DNA of 64,000 bases from contig NZ_VFEV01000024.1 in the NCBI RefSeq assembly GCF_007858275.1, forward strand, positions 1 to 64,000. The letters run 5' to 3'. The stretch is from Pseudomonas proteolytica. GTDB taxonomy: Bacteria > Pseudomonadota > Gammaproteobacteria > Pseudomonadales > Pseudomonadaceae. This document shows positions 44,928 to 54,037 of the stretch, one piece after another (within the stretch, counting starts at the first letter, position 1; each line of letters opens with the position of its first letter). Below the pieces are notes generated by a model. It did no database searches and had not been told where the DNA came from. It worked only from the letters and a program-made list of their open reading frames with translations. A program made the position numbers and the translations under genes.

Positions 44928-45719
44928 TCAGACAAACTGAAAGCTATCGGCATCCAGGTTCGCCGGAAACCTCTGGCGATACTCCGCCAACTGCGCCGCC
45001 TCCAGGCAGACCTGGAACACCCCGTCCGCCTCCCCTGCGCTCAACAGGCTTTCGCCCTGGAAGTCGAGGACTTGGCTGTCCCCCGTGTAAGCAAACCCCT
45101 TGCCGTCCGTTCCTACCCGGTTTACCGCCGCCACATAGCACAAGTTCTCGATGGCCCGCGCCGGCAACAGGCGGTTCCAGTGCTGGCGCCGTGCCCCCGG
45201 CCAATTGGCGGTGTACAACAACAGGTCCGTATCCTGGGCATCACGACTCCACACCGGGAAGCGCAGGTCGTAGCAGATCAGCGGGCGAATCCGCCAGCCC
45301 TTGAGCTCGAACTGCACCTGGCGCTCGCCCGGGGTGTAGTGATTGTGCTCACCCGCCATGCGAAACAGGTGCCGCTTGTCGTAGTGCAACACCTCGCCAT
45401 CGGGTCGCGCCCATAACAGGCGGTTGCGGTGACTGCCATCGGCGGCCTGGATAATCACGCTGCCGGTAATGACCGAGTTGTACTGCTGCGCCTGGACCTT
45501 GAGCCACTCATGGGTCGGGCCGTTTTCGGCTTCGGCCAGGGCTTCGGACTCCATGGAAAAACCGGTGGTGAACATTTCCGGCAGCACGATCAAGTCGGCG
45601 CCCCTGGCTTGCTCCAGCAGCAACTCGAAATGCTCCAGGTTGGCCTGGCGGTCATGCCAGGCCAGGGTGGTCTGAACCAGGGCGATGTTCAGATCGGGTA
45701 ACGCACTCAGATCACGCAT
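44928..45719 (-). CDS. nitrilase-family omega-amidase (YafV type)
   Basis: The 263-residue carbon-nitrogen hydrolase has the Glu-Lys-Cys triad E48 (VLPEMF), K115 (DKRHLF) and C149 (LICYDLRFP). YafV-type enzymes hydrolyse alpha-ketoglutaramate or related omega-amides left after glutamine-dependent transamination. ATG 45719 overlaps the aminotransferase stop by 13 bases, so the two are translated together and probably act in sequence. Confidence 0.9.
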   Translation of the reverse strand: MRDLSALPDLNIALVQTTLAWHDRQANLEHFELLLEQARGADLIVLPEMFTTGFSMESEALAEAENGPTHEWLKVQAQQYNSVITGSVIIQAADGSHRNRLLWARPDGEVLHYDKRHLFRMAGEHNHYTPGERQVQFELKGWRIRPLICYDLRFPVWSRDAQDTDLLLYTANWPGARRQHWNRLLPARAIENLCYVAAVNRVGTDGKGFAYTGDSQVLDFQGESLLSAGEADGVFQVCLEAAQLAEYRQRFPANLDADSFQFV

Positions 45720-46855
45720 AGTTTCTCGGCTGCTTGGCGCAGCGTCTCCTCGCGTTTGGCAAAGCACAGGCGCACCAGGCGCTGGCCTTGGGGTGGGGTC
45801 TGGTAGAACACCGAGACCGGAATCGTCGCCACGCCATGTTCGCGGGTCATCCACAGCGACATGGCCACGTCATCCAGGTCCGGGCGAATCTGTGAGTAAT
45901 CCACCAGTTGAAAGTAAGTACCGGCCACCCGCGTGAAACTGAAACGCGAGGGGGCCAGCAGATCGCAGAACAGGTCACGCTTGGCCTGGTAAAAAGCCGG
46001 TAGCTCCTCGACGTGTTCAGGGTGCTCGGCCATAAAGTCGGCCAGGGCGAACTGCAACGGCGTCACGCCGCAGAAGCTGACGTATTGATGCACCTTGCGC
46101 AGTTCGGCGCTCAAGGCCGCAGGCGCAACCACGTAACCGGTTTTCCAGCCGGTGACGTGGTAGGTTTTGCCAAAAGAGCTGACCACGAACGCACGCTGAT
46201 ACAGCTCCTCGTGGGCCAGGACGCTGACGTGGGGCACGCCATCGAATACCAGGTGTTCGTAGACCTCATCGCTGACCAGATAGATATCGCGGTCACGGAT
46301 CAGCTCGGCCAACTGGTCCAGCTCGGCACGGCTGATCAGGGCACCGCTGGGGTTGTGCGGGGTGTTGAGGATGATCATGCGCGTGCGCGGTGATAGCGCG
46401 GCCTTGATCTGCTCGAAATCCAGGCTGAAGTCCGCCAGCCCCAATGGCACATGCACACAACGACCGCCGGCCAACTCCACAGAGGGCTCGTAGCTGTCGT
46501 AGCACGGGTCGAAGACGATGACTTCATCACCGCTGCGGATCACCGCCTGGATCGCACAGAAGATCGCCTGGGTGGCGCCGGGGGTGATGGTCACCTCGCT
46601 GTCGGGATCAACCTGCACGCCGTAGCTGCGGGCGACCTTGGCCGCCACTTGCTGGCGCAGGGCCGGTAGACCGGTCATTGGCGCGTATTGGTTATGACCG
46701 TTGGCAACATGTTTGCCCACCGCGTCGAGCAAGGCCTGGGGGCCGTTGAAATCGGGGAAGCCCTGGGACAGGTTCAGCGCGCCGGTTTGCGCAGCGAGTT
46801 GCGACATGGTGGTGAAGATGGTGGTGCCGACGTTTGGCAGCTTGCTGGTGATCAT
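45707..46855 (-). CDS. methionine/glutamine-type aminotransferase (YbdL type)
   Basis: The 382-residue PLP enzyme of fold type I has the Schiff-base lysine K230 in SFGKTYHVTGWKTGY and an N-terminal substrate motif NLSQGFPDF. YbdL-type enzymes transaminate methionine or its keto acid, with glutamine as a likely donor. ATG 46855 (MITSKLPNVG) is the family N terminus, although the frame is open to 46912. Its 3' end overlaps the omega-amidase start. Confidence 0.9.
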   Translation of the reverse strand: MITSKLPNVGTTIFTTMSQLAAQTGALNLSQGFPDFNGPQALLDAVGKHVANGHNQYAPMTGLPALRQQVAAKVARSYGVQVDPDSEVTITPGATQAIFCAIQAVIRSGDEVIVFDPCYDSYEPSVELAGGRCVHVPLGLADFSLDFEQIKAALSPRTRMIILNTPHNPSGALISRAELDQLAELIRDRDIYLVSDEVYEHLVFDGVPHVSVLAHEELYQRAFVVSSFGKTYHVTGWKTGYVVAPAALSAELRKVHQYVSFCGVTPLQFALADFMAEHPEHVEELPAFYQAKRDLFCDLLAPSRFSFTRVAGTYFQLVDYSQIRPDLDDVAMSLWMTREHGVATIPVSVFYQTPPQGQRLVRLCFAKREETLRQAAEKLCVI

Positions 46856-46924
46856 TCGGTGGGCCCCTGACGGTGAGTTACAAGTTGTAAGCTGCAAGCG
46901 CCGAGGGGTCAATCGTGGGGCACA

Positions 46925-46951
46925 AAAAAGGGCTCGTTCAGAGCCCTTTTT
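46925..46951. terminator. bidirectional Rho-independent terminator
   Basis: AAAAAGGGCTC and GAGCCCTTTTT pair across GTTCA, with A- and T-runs on opposite sides, so it works on both strands. It lies between der and the aminotransferase gene, where it can end the der transcript. Confidence 0.85.
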
Positions 46952-47030
46952 GGGTAACGCCTAACTGGTATAGGTACTGGCTTGCCTGGGTAGCGGTGGG
47001 TCAGTCAGCAAGTTGGTGTCTGATCTATCG

Positions 47031-47050
47031 CTATCGCGGGCAAGCCCGCA
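47031..47050. repeat. single REP sequence
   Basis: CTATCGCGGGCAAGCCCGCA lies just after the der gene end. No clear inverted partner was found. Confidence 0.6.
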
Positions 47051-47070
47051 CACACAAGCCAGCCCCACAG

Positions 47071-48540
47071 TCAGCGGCGGTCTTTACGCTTTTTGTCAGC
47101 CTTCTTGTTGTGGCTCATCAAGCGACGTTTCTTGTTCACTTGGCGGTCAGTCAGGCTGTTCTTGTTGCCTTCGTACGGGTTCTCGCCACCTTTGAACTCG
47201 ATGCGGATCGGCGTACCGACCAGCTTCAAGACACGACGGTAGGTGTTTTCCAGGTAGCGCACGTAGGACTTAGGCACCTTCTCGATCTGGTTACCGTGGA
47301 TCACGATAATCGGCGGGTTGGCACCACCCAAGTGGGCGTAACGCAGCTTGATCCGGCGGTTGTTGACCATCGGCGGCGCGTGCTCGCCAACTGCATCCTC
47401 AAGTATCTGGGTCAGGCGGTTGGTCGGCCAGCGGGTGACCGCAGACTTGAACGAGTTCTGTACCGAGGCGTAGAGGTTGCCCACGCCGGTGCCGTGCAGC
47501 GCCGAGATAAAGTGGATGTCGGCGAAGTCGACGAAGAACAACCGGCGTTGCAGCTCGACCTTGACGAAGTCACGCTCGCTCGGGGTCATGCCGTCCCATT
47601 TGTTGATCGCGATCACCAATGCCCGACCGGCCTCCAGGGCAAAGCCCAGCAGGTTGAGGTCGTGGTCGACCACGCCTTCGCGGGCGTCCATGACGAAGAT
47701 CACCACGTTGGCGTCTTTGATCGCCTGCAGGGTTTTCACCACCGAGAACTTTTCGACTTCCTCGTGGATCTTGCCGCGCTTGCGCACACCGGCGGTGTCG
47801 ATCAGCGTGTACTTCTCGTCGTTGCGTTCGAACGGGATGTAGATGCTGTCACGGGTGGTGCCGGGCTGGTCATAGACGATTACCCGGTCTTCACCGAGCA
47901 TGCGGTTGACCAGGGTCGACTTGCCGACGTTCGGACGGCCAATGATGGCGATCTTGATGCCGTCTTTTTCGCTTGGGCCAGGAATGCGCTTGGCTTCCTC
48001 ACCTTCGGCAACGAGCTCTTCTTCGCCTTCAACTTCGTCGGCGTCATCCTTGGGGAAGTCGCGCAGGGCGATTTCCAGCATCTGGGTGATGCCGCGACCA
48101 TGGGCACCGGCGACCGGGATCGCGTCACCCAGGCCCATCGGGCTGAATTCGGCGCGGGCCGCCTCAGGATCGATGTTGTCGATCTTGTTGGCGATCAGAT
48201 AGGAACGCTTGTTGCGCTTGCGCAGGTGCTCGCCGATCATCTGGTCGGCAGCGGTGTAGCCCGCACGGGCATCCACCAGGAACAACACGACATCGGCTTC
48301 TTCAATGGCCAGCAGCGACTGCTCGGCCATCTTTTCGTCCATGCCATGCTCGTCACCGGAGATACCTCCGGTGTCGACAATAATGTAGGAGCGCCCTTGC
48401 CACTTTGCCTCACCGTATTGGCGATCACGGGTCAGACCGGACAAGTCGCCGACGATGGCGTCGCGAGTCCTGGTCAGGCGGTTGAACAAGGTGGACTTGC
48501 CGACGTTAGGTCGGCCCACCAGGGCGATTACGGGAACCAT
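47071..48540 (-). CDS. der: ribosome biogenesis GTPase Der (EngA)
   Basis: The 489-residue protein has two GTPase domains in tandem, each with GRPNVGKST, and a C-terminal KH-like domain, and it ends in a basic tail. It is needed for 50S subunit assembly. ATG 48540 has GGAG six bases upstream. A REPIN-containing gap of 258 bases separates it from bamB. Confidence 0.97.
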   Translation of the reverse strand: MVPVIALVGRPNVGKSTLFNRLTRTRDAIVGDLSGLTRDRQYGEAKWQGRSYIIVDTGGISGDEHGMDEKMAEQSLLAIEEADVVLFLVDARAGYTAADQMIGEHLRKRNKRSYLIANKIDNIDPEAARAEFSPMGLGDAIPVAGAHGRGITQMLEIALRDFPKDDADEVEGEEELVAEGEEAKRIPGPSEKDGIKIAIIGRPNVGKSTLVNRMLGEDRVIVYDQPGTTRDSIYIPFERNDEKYTLIDTAGVRKRGKIHEEVEKFSVVKTLQAIKDANVVIFVMDAREGVVDHDLNLLGFALEAGRALVIAINKWDGMTPSERDFVKVELQRRLFFVDFADIHFISALHGTGVGNLYASVQNSFKSAVTRWPTNRLTQILEDAVGEHAPPMVNNRRIKLRYAHLGGANPPIIVIHGNQIEKVPKSYVRYLENTYRRVLKLVGTPIRIEFKGGENPYEGNKNSLTDRQVNKKRRLMSHNKKADKKRKDRR

Positions 48541-48648
48541 GCGGCTCTCCACTGCGTTATTTCAGAAAATACAAAAGCCGCTGCAAGGCAGCGGCTGGTG
48601 CTCGGGGCGGCATTTGAAATGCCACATGCCCTGCTCTGCCCCCGCTAC

Positions 48649-48748
48649 TGTAGGAGCGAGCTTGCTCGCGAAAAACCCGAGGACGACGCGTTTATCCAGA
48701 AAACCCGCGTTATCGTTGACGTCCTTCGCGAGCAAGCTCGCTCCTACA
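48649..48748. repeat. REPIN (100-bp type)
   Basis: GTAGGAGCGAGCTTGCTCGCG and CGCGAGCAAGCTCGCTCCTAC flank a centre ending CGTTATCGTTGACG. It lies in the bamB-der gap. Confidence 0.88.
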
Positions 48749-48798
48749 GCAACAGGTATTGAAGTAGGGCCGCCTGGGGGTTACCCCAAGCATAGTTC

Positions 48799-49950
48799 TT
48801 ACTTGATGGTCAGGGCTTCCAGCTTGCCGCTGTTACCAAACACATAAAGCATGTTGCCTACCACCAGCGGACGCGCACGCAGGCCGTCGCTGTCGATACG
48901 TTCACGGCCGACAAAGCGCCCGTCCACCTGGCTCAGCAGGTGCAGGTAACCTTCCAGGTCGCCTACCGCTACATAGCTGGAGAACACTTCCGGCGCCGAC
49001 AGTTGACGGCGAGCCAGCGAGTCGTTGCTCCACAGGGCTGTGGTGGAACGCTCGTCGACGCTTTCAACGGTACCGGATGCCAGGCTCACGTAGACGCTGC
49101 CAAACCCTTGGGCGACACCGGCGTAGCTGGAGGCATCACGCTGCCAGAGAACACGGCCGCTTTGCAGGTCCAGCGCCGCCACGCGGCCCTGGTAAGTGGC
49201 GACGTACAGGGTTTCACCCGACAGCAGCAAGCCACCGTCGATGTCCACGACACGGTCCAACTCGGAGCGACCTTGCGGAATGGCGACCCGCGATTCCCAG
49301 GCCGGCACGCCGTTCTGGGTATCCAGGGCGACCACTTTACCGGTCGAAAGACCTGCCAGCGCCAGGTTATTGGTCACAACCGGACCACTGGTACCGCGCA
49401 ATGTCAGCACCGCCGGGGTGCTGTCGTACAGCCAGCGCTGCTCACCGGTGTTGGCGTCAAGGCCGATGACACGGTCATCCTGGGTTTGCACCACGACGAT
49501 ATCGCCATTGGTGGCAGGCGGTGCGAGCACTTCACTGGTCACGCGAGCGCGCCATTTCTCTTCACCGGTGCTCGAATCCAGGGCAACGACTTCGCCTTTC
49601 AGCGTGCCGATCATCACCATGCCGTAACCCACGCCAACGGCGCCGGAAACCGGCAGTTCGAGATCTTTCTTCCACTTGACGTCGCCGTTCATGCGGTCCA
49701 TGGAGATCACGACACCATTCACGTCAGCGGCCACAATGTTGTCACCGTCGATTGCCGGTACCAACATGTTGTAGGTATCACCCTGGCCGTCACCGATGGA
49801 GCGGCTCCACTGCTTTTGCAGGACCACTTCTTCCTTGAAGCTGGTCAGCTCGGCCGGAGGCAGTTCTTTTTTGCTGTTGCTGCTGCAACCCGCGGCCAAA
49901 ACGGCCAGAGCCAGCAATGCTGCATGTTTCCAACGGATCACGTCACGCAT
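48799..49950 (-). CDS. bamB: outer-membrane protein assembly factor BamB
   Basis: The 383-residue lipoprotein has lipobox LAAGC (C22) and an eight-bladed PQQ/WD-like beta-propeller. It is a BAM-complex subunit at the outer membrane. ATG 49950 lies inside the end of the upstream yfgM gene (8-base overlap), with AAGGGG upstream. Partners BamA, C, D and E are not in the window. Confidence 0.96.
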   Translation of the reverse strand: MRDVIRWKHAALLALAVLAAGCSSNSKKELPPAELTSFKEEVVLQKQWSRSIGDGQGDTYNMLVPAIDGDNIVAADVNGVVISMDRMNGDVKWKKDLELPVSGAVGVGYGMVMIGTLKGEVVALDSSTGEEKWRARVTSEVLAPPATNGDIVVVQTQDDRVIGLDANTGEQRWLYDSTPAVLTLRGTSGPVVTNNLALAGLSTGKVVALDTQNGVPAWESRVAIPQGRSELDRVVDIDGGLLLSGETLYVATYQGRVAALDLQSGRVLWQRDASSYAGVAQGFGSVYVSLASGTVESVDERSTTALWSNDSLARRQLSAPEVFSSYVAVGDLEGYLHLLSQVDGRFVGRERIDSDGLRARPLVVGNMLYVFGNSGKLEALTIK

Positions 49951-50584
49951 CCCCTTTGGCCAAGTCGTCCAGCTTGATTTGTAAGCCACCGACCGCTGCT
50001 TCATCAGACAGCGCAGCCTTGGCTTTTTGGTACGCAGCATTGGCTTCGTCGGTACGACCCAATTGGACCAGCAGGTCCCCCTTGAGCTCTTCGCGAGTGG
50101 CTACAAATGCCTTGTCAGCATCGCCGTCGAGCAGTTTCAGTGCTTCGTCGGCCTTGTTCTGTGCAGCCAGGACCTGGGCCAGGCGCTGACGTGCGATTTC
50201 ACCCAGGGTCGGGTTGCTCGGCTTGTCGGCGATGGCTTTGAGTTCGGAGGCTGCGTCATCCAGCTTGCCGGTATCAACCGCGACTTTCGCGACGAACAGG
50301 CTGCCGTATTGGGCGTAGGTGCTACCGCCAAATTCGTTTTTCAGCTTGCCGGCCAGGTCCGCCACTTGGGCAGGATCAGGCTTGCCAGTAGGGGTCAGCG
50401 TGGTTTCCAGCAGTTGCTGATAGAGCATCGAGGCGCCTTGCGACTGATTGCTCTGATACTTCTGGAACGCCTGCCAACCGAACACCACCACCAGCGCCAA
50501 CAGGCCGCCAGTTACCAGGGGTTTGCCGTTACGCTGCCACCAGTCTTTGAACTCGGCCAGCTGATCATCTTCAGTACTCGACAC
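49943..50584 (-). CDS. yfgM: YfgM-type periplasmic ancillary protein
   Basis: The 213-residue protein has a short cytosolic N terminus, one membrane helix (about 22-42) and a periplasmic TPR-like region. YfgM works with the PpiD chaperone at the SecYEG translocon. It overlaps bamB and follows hisS by 41 bases, the common gene order. Confidence 0.93.
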   Translation of the reverse strand: MSSTEDDQLAEFKDWWQRNGKPLVTGGLLALVVVFGWQAFQKYQSNQSQGASMLYQQLLETTLTPTGKPDPAQVADLAGKLKNEFGGSTYAQYGSLFVAKVAVDTGKLDDAASELKAIADKPSNPTLGEIARQRLAQVLAAQNKADEALKLLDGDADKAFVATREELKGDLLVQLGRTDEANAAYQKAKAALSDEAAVGGLQIKLDDLAKGDA

Positions 50585-50625
50585 CCCAATACTCCTTAAT
50601 CGCTAAATTCGGCTGTTTGACAGCT

Positions 50626-51915
50626 TCAACCCTGCACGATGCAGGTGGCCAAGTGCGCGGCAAGCGCATCAAAGGCAATGCTTTGTTGTTCGCCCTGGCC
50701 ACGCAGGGGTTTGACACTTACTACTTGCTGGGCCAGTTCATCGTCGCCCAGGATCAGCGCGTACAACGCGCCACTCTTGTCGGCTTTCTTGAATTGGCTC
50801 TTGAAGCTGCCAGCGCCGGCGTTGACCTGCAGGCGCAGGCTCGGCAGTTGGTCGCGCAACTGTTCGCTCAAGGCCAGGCCAGCCAGTTCGGCCGCCTCGC
50901 CAAAGGCGCACAGGTAAACGTCCACCTGACGGGAAATTTCTTCGGGGATCTGCTCCAGGGTTTCCAGCAGCAGGATCAGCCGCTCGATGCCCATGGCAAA
51001 GCCCACGCCCGTAGTCGGCTTGCCGCCCATCTGCTCGACCAGGCCGTCGTAGCGACCACCGGCACACACGGTGCCCTGGGCGCCGAGCTTATCGGTGACC
51101 CACTCGAACACGGTCTTGCTGTAGTAATCAAGGCCACGCACCAACTTGGGGTTGATCACGTAGGGAATACCGGCCGCATCCAGGCGAGCCTTGAGGCCCT
51201 CGAAATGCGTGCGGGATTCATCGTCCAGGTAGTCGGCCATTTTCGGCGCGTCGACCAGCACGGCCTGGGTGTCGGCGTTCTTGGTATCGAGGACGCGCAA
51301 CGGGTTGGTCTTCAGGCGACGCTGGCTGTCTTCATCGAGCTTGTCCAGGTGGGCCGACAGGTACTCGACCAGGGCTTCGCGGTAGCGGCCACGGGATTCG
51401 CTGGTGCCCAGGCTGTTGAGTTCGAGCTTGACCGCGTCGCGAATGCCCAACTGGCCCCACAGACGCCAGGTCAGCACGATCAGCTCGGCATCGATATCCG
51501 GGCCATCGAGGTTGAAGACTTCGCAACCGATCTGGTGAAACTGGCGATAACGGCCTTTTTGCGGGCGTTCGTGACGGAACATCGGGCCGATGTACCACAG
51601 CTTCTGAGTCTGCCCACCACCGGTGATGCCATGTTCAAGCACGGCGCGCACGCACGCAGCGGTACCTTCCGGACGCAGGGTCAGGGAGTCGCCGTTGCGG
51701 TCCTCGAAGGTGTACATCTCTTTTTCGACGATGTCGGTCACTTCACCGATGGAGCGCTTGAACAGCTCGGTGAACTCGACGATTGGCATGCGGATCTGCT
51801 TGTAACCGTAGTTATCCAGCAGGCGCGCGACCGTGCTCTCGAAATAGCGCCACAGGGGCGTCTGTTCGGGCAGGATGTCGTTCATGCCACGGATGGCTTG
51901 CAGAGACTTGCTCAC
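50626..51915 (-). CDS. hisS: histidyl-tRNA synthetase
   Basis: The 429-residue class II synthetase has motif 2 (FRHERPQKGRYRQFHQ), the histidine-specific motif LVRGLDYYSKTVFEW, motif 3 (GFAMGIERLIL) and a C-terminal anticodon-binding domain. It charges tRNA-His. Confidence 0.97.
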   Translation of the reverse strand: MSKSLQAIRGMNDILPEQTPLWRYFESTVARLLDNYGYKQIRMPIVEFTELFKRSIGEVTDIVEKEMYTFEDRNGDSLTLRPEGTAACVRAVLEHGITGGGQTQKLWYIGPMFRHERPQKGRYRQFHQIGCEVFNLDGPDIDAELIVLTWRLWGQLGIRDAVKLELNSLGTSESRGRYREALVEYLSAHLDKLDEDSQRRLKTNPLRVLDTKNADTQAVLVDAPKMADYLDDESRTHFEGLKARLDAAGIPYVINPKLVRGLDYYSKTVFEWVTDKLGAQGTVCAGGRYDGLVEQMGGKPTTGVGFAMGIERLILLLETLEQIPEEISRQVDVYLCAFGEAAELAGLALSEQLRDQLPSLRLQVNAGAGSFKSQFKKADKSGALYALILGDDELAQQVVSVKPLRGQGEQQSIAFDALAAHLATCIVQG

Positions 51916-51938
51916 ATCAAATCCTTAAATTCGTTCAA

Positions 51939-53048
51939 TCAGCCGCGAGCGATCAGCGCTGCGTCTGCGGCGACCTTCTCGGCCGCTTTGTCGCGGATCA
52001 GCTTTTCCAGCTGATCCACCAGATTGTCATTCGTCAATTTCTGCGACGGCTTGCCGTCGATGTAAATCAGGTTCGGGGTACCGCCGGTCAGGCCCACATG
52101 AGCCTCTTTGGCCTCACCTGGCCCGTTGACCACACAACCGATGACCGCGACATCCAGCGGCACCAGCAGGTCTTCCAGGCGTACTTCCAACTCGTTCATG
52201 GTTTTCACCACGTCGAAGTTCTGCCGCGAGCAGCTCGGGCAGGCAATAAAATTGATGCCACGGGAGCGTAGATGCAGGGATTTGAGAATGTCGTAGCCGA
52301 CTTTCACTTCCTCTACCGGGTCCGCCGCCAGGGAGATGCGAATGGTATCGCCAATCCCGTCGGCCAGCAGCATACCGAGACCTACTGCAGATTTCACTGT
52401 GCCTGAACGCAAACCGCCGGCTTCAGTGATGCCCAGGTGCAACGGCTGCACGATTTCCTTGGCCAACAGGCGGTAGGCTTCTACGGCCATGAACACGTCG
52501 GAAGCCTTTACGCTGACCTTGAAGTCCTGGAAATTCAGGCGTTCAAGGTGCTCGACGTGGCGCAGTGCGGACTCTACCAGCGCTGCCGGAGTAGGCTCGC
52601 CGTATTTCTTTTGCAGGTCTTTTTCCAGGGAACCGGCGTTGACGCCGATACGGATCGGAATCCCGCGATCGCGGGCAGCGTCGACCACGGCACGCACTCG
52701 GTCTTCGCGGCCGATGTTGCCCGGGTTGATCCGCAGACAGTCGACGCCCAGTTCGGCTACGCGCAGAGCGATCTTGTAGTCGAAGTGAATATCGGCGACC
52801 AACGGCACCTTGACCAGTTGCTTGATGCGGCCGAAAGCTTCGGCGGCGTCCATATCCGGCACGGAAACCCGCACGATATCGACGCCCGCAGCCTCCAGGC
52901 GGTTGATCTGGGCCACGGTGGCCGCCACATCATTGGTGTCGCTGTTGGTCATGCTCTGTACGGCGATGGGGGCATCGCCACCCACCGGCACGGAGCCAAC
53001 CCAGATCTTGCGCGATACGCGACGTTTGATTGGAGATTCGCCGTGCAT
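51939..53048 (-). CDS. ispG: 4-hydroxy-3-methylbut-2-enyl diphosphate synthase (flavodoxin)
   Basis: The 369-residue enzyme of the MEP isoprenoid pathway binds a [4Fe-4S] cluster through C270, C273 (ACPSCSRQNFD) and C305 (GCVVNGPGEA). A TIM barrel forms the N-terminal part. It starts 2 bases after the rodZ stop. Confidence 0.97.
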   Translation of the reverse strand: MHGESPIKRRVSRKIWVGSVPVGGDAPIAVQSMTNSDTNDVAATVAQINRLEAAGVDIVRVSVPDMDAAEAFGRIKQLVKVPLVADIHFDYKIALRVAELGVDCLRINPGNIGREDRVRAVVDAARDRGIPIRIGVNAGSLEKDLQKKYGEPTPAALVESALRHVEHLERLNFQDFKVSVKASDVFMAVEAYRLLAKEIVQPLHLGITEAGGLRSGTVKSAVGLGMLLADGIGDTIRISLAADPVEEVKVGYDILKSLHLRSRGINFIACPSCSRQNFDVVKTMNELEVRLEDLLVPLDVAVIGCVVNGPGEAKEAHVGLTGGTPNLIYIDGKPSQKLTNDNLVDQLEKLIRDKAAEKVAADAALIARG

Positions 53049-53050
53049 GA

Positions 53051-54037
53051 CTATTGTCCCAACTTCAGGCGAGCGGTCTCGCCACTGGTGAACGGCGCCA
53101 CGTCCACAGGCTGGCCGTTGTAGGCCACTTGCGCACCACGGGCAAAGCCCAGACGCAGCGTCAAAGGAGGCTTGCCGACCTGATCAAGCGTATCTCCCTT
53201 ACGCTTCAAAGCACTGAACAGGACCTTGCCATTGCCATCGGTGACTTGTGTCCAGCAGTCAGCGACGTAGGTAATCTGGAGACGGCCATCGCCGGCCACA
53301 CTGGCAGGCGCCTGGGCGACAGGGGCGGCTACCGTTGGCGCGACCGGGGTCGGGACCGGAGCGGCGGGCGCCTGGGCCGCAGTGGCCGGGGCCGGGGTTG
53401 CCGGCACGGCTGGAGCCGGCGCAACGGCGGCCGGAGCCGATTCAGTGCCGGCATCGACGGGCGGTTGAGCCGCTTGCAGGTCAAGGTTGGTTCCAGCTGC
53501 GGCCTCGCCCTGGGCCACAGCCTGGTCTTCCGGCTCGTCCAGGGGGTGGATCTGGGTGGTGCCGTCGGCGCTTTCGACTTCGACATGCTCCAGGGCGTTG
53601 CTGACCAGGTCCTTGCTGCGCAGCGAGGTCTGATCCTGCCACCAGATAAAGCCACCACCGATCACTGCAATCAGCAGCAACAGGCTGACAATTCGCAAAA
53701 TAGTGTGGGAAACGCGCACCGGCTCTTCAATACGACCGAGACCGTGCACGTTGCTGCCCTGGGAATCGGTACCGGTGAACTGGTCGAATTGCTGGACCAG
53801 GATGGCCTGGTCGGTGCCCAACAGCTTAGCGTAGGCACGGATATAACCGCGGGCGAAGGTATGCCCGGGCAGTTTGTCGAACGCGCCGTTTTCCAGGTTG
53901 CCCAGGGAAGTGGTGGTCAAATTGAGCTTGAGGGCCACTTCTTCCAGTGACCAACCATTGCTTTCGCGGGCCAGACGCAAGGTCTCGCCTGGGTTAACGC
54001 GATTAGCGGCTACAACTTCCGGGTGCGCGGCTTTCAT
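53051..54037 (-). CDS. rodZ: cytoskeleton/cell-shape protein RodZ
   Basis: The 328-residue protein has an N-terminal helix-turn-helix (about 15-80), one membrane helix (about 115-135), a long Ala/Pro-rich periplasmic linker and a C-terminal DUF4115 domain. It links MreB to the wall-synthesis machinery. ATG 54037 is preferred over 54040 because GGAG is 5 bases before it; pilF ends at the same point. Confidence 0.94.
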   Translation of the reverse strand: MKAAHPEVVAANRVNPGETLRLARESNGWSLEEVALKLNLTTTSLGNLENGAFDKLPGHTFARGYIRAYAKLLGTDQAILVQQFDQFTGTDSQGSNVHGLGRIEEPVRVSHTILRIVSLLLLIAVIGGGFIWWQDQTSLRSKDLVSNALEHVEVESADGTTQIHPLDEPEDQAVAQGEAAAGTNLDLQAAQPPVDAGTESAPAAVAPAPAVPATPAPATAAQAPAAPVPTPVAPTVAAPVAQAPASVAGDGRLQITYVADCWTQVTDGNGKVLFSALKRKGDTLDQVGKPPLTLRLGFARGAQVAYNGQPVDVAPFTSGETARLKLGQ

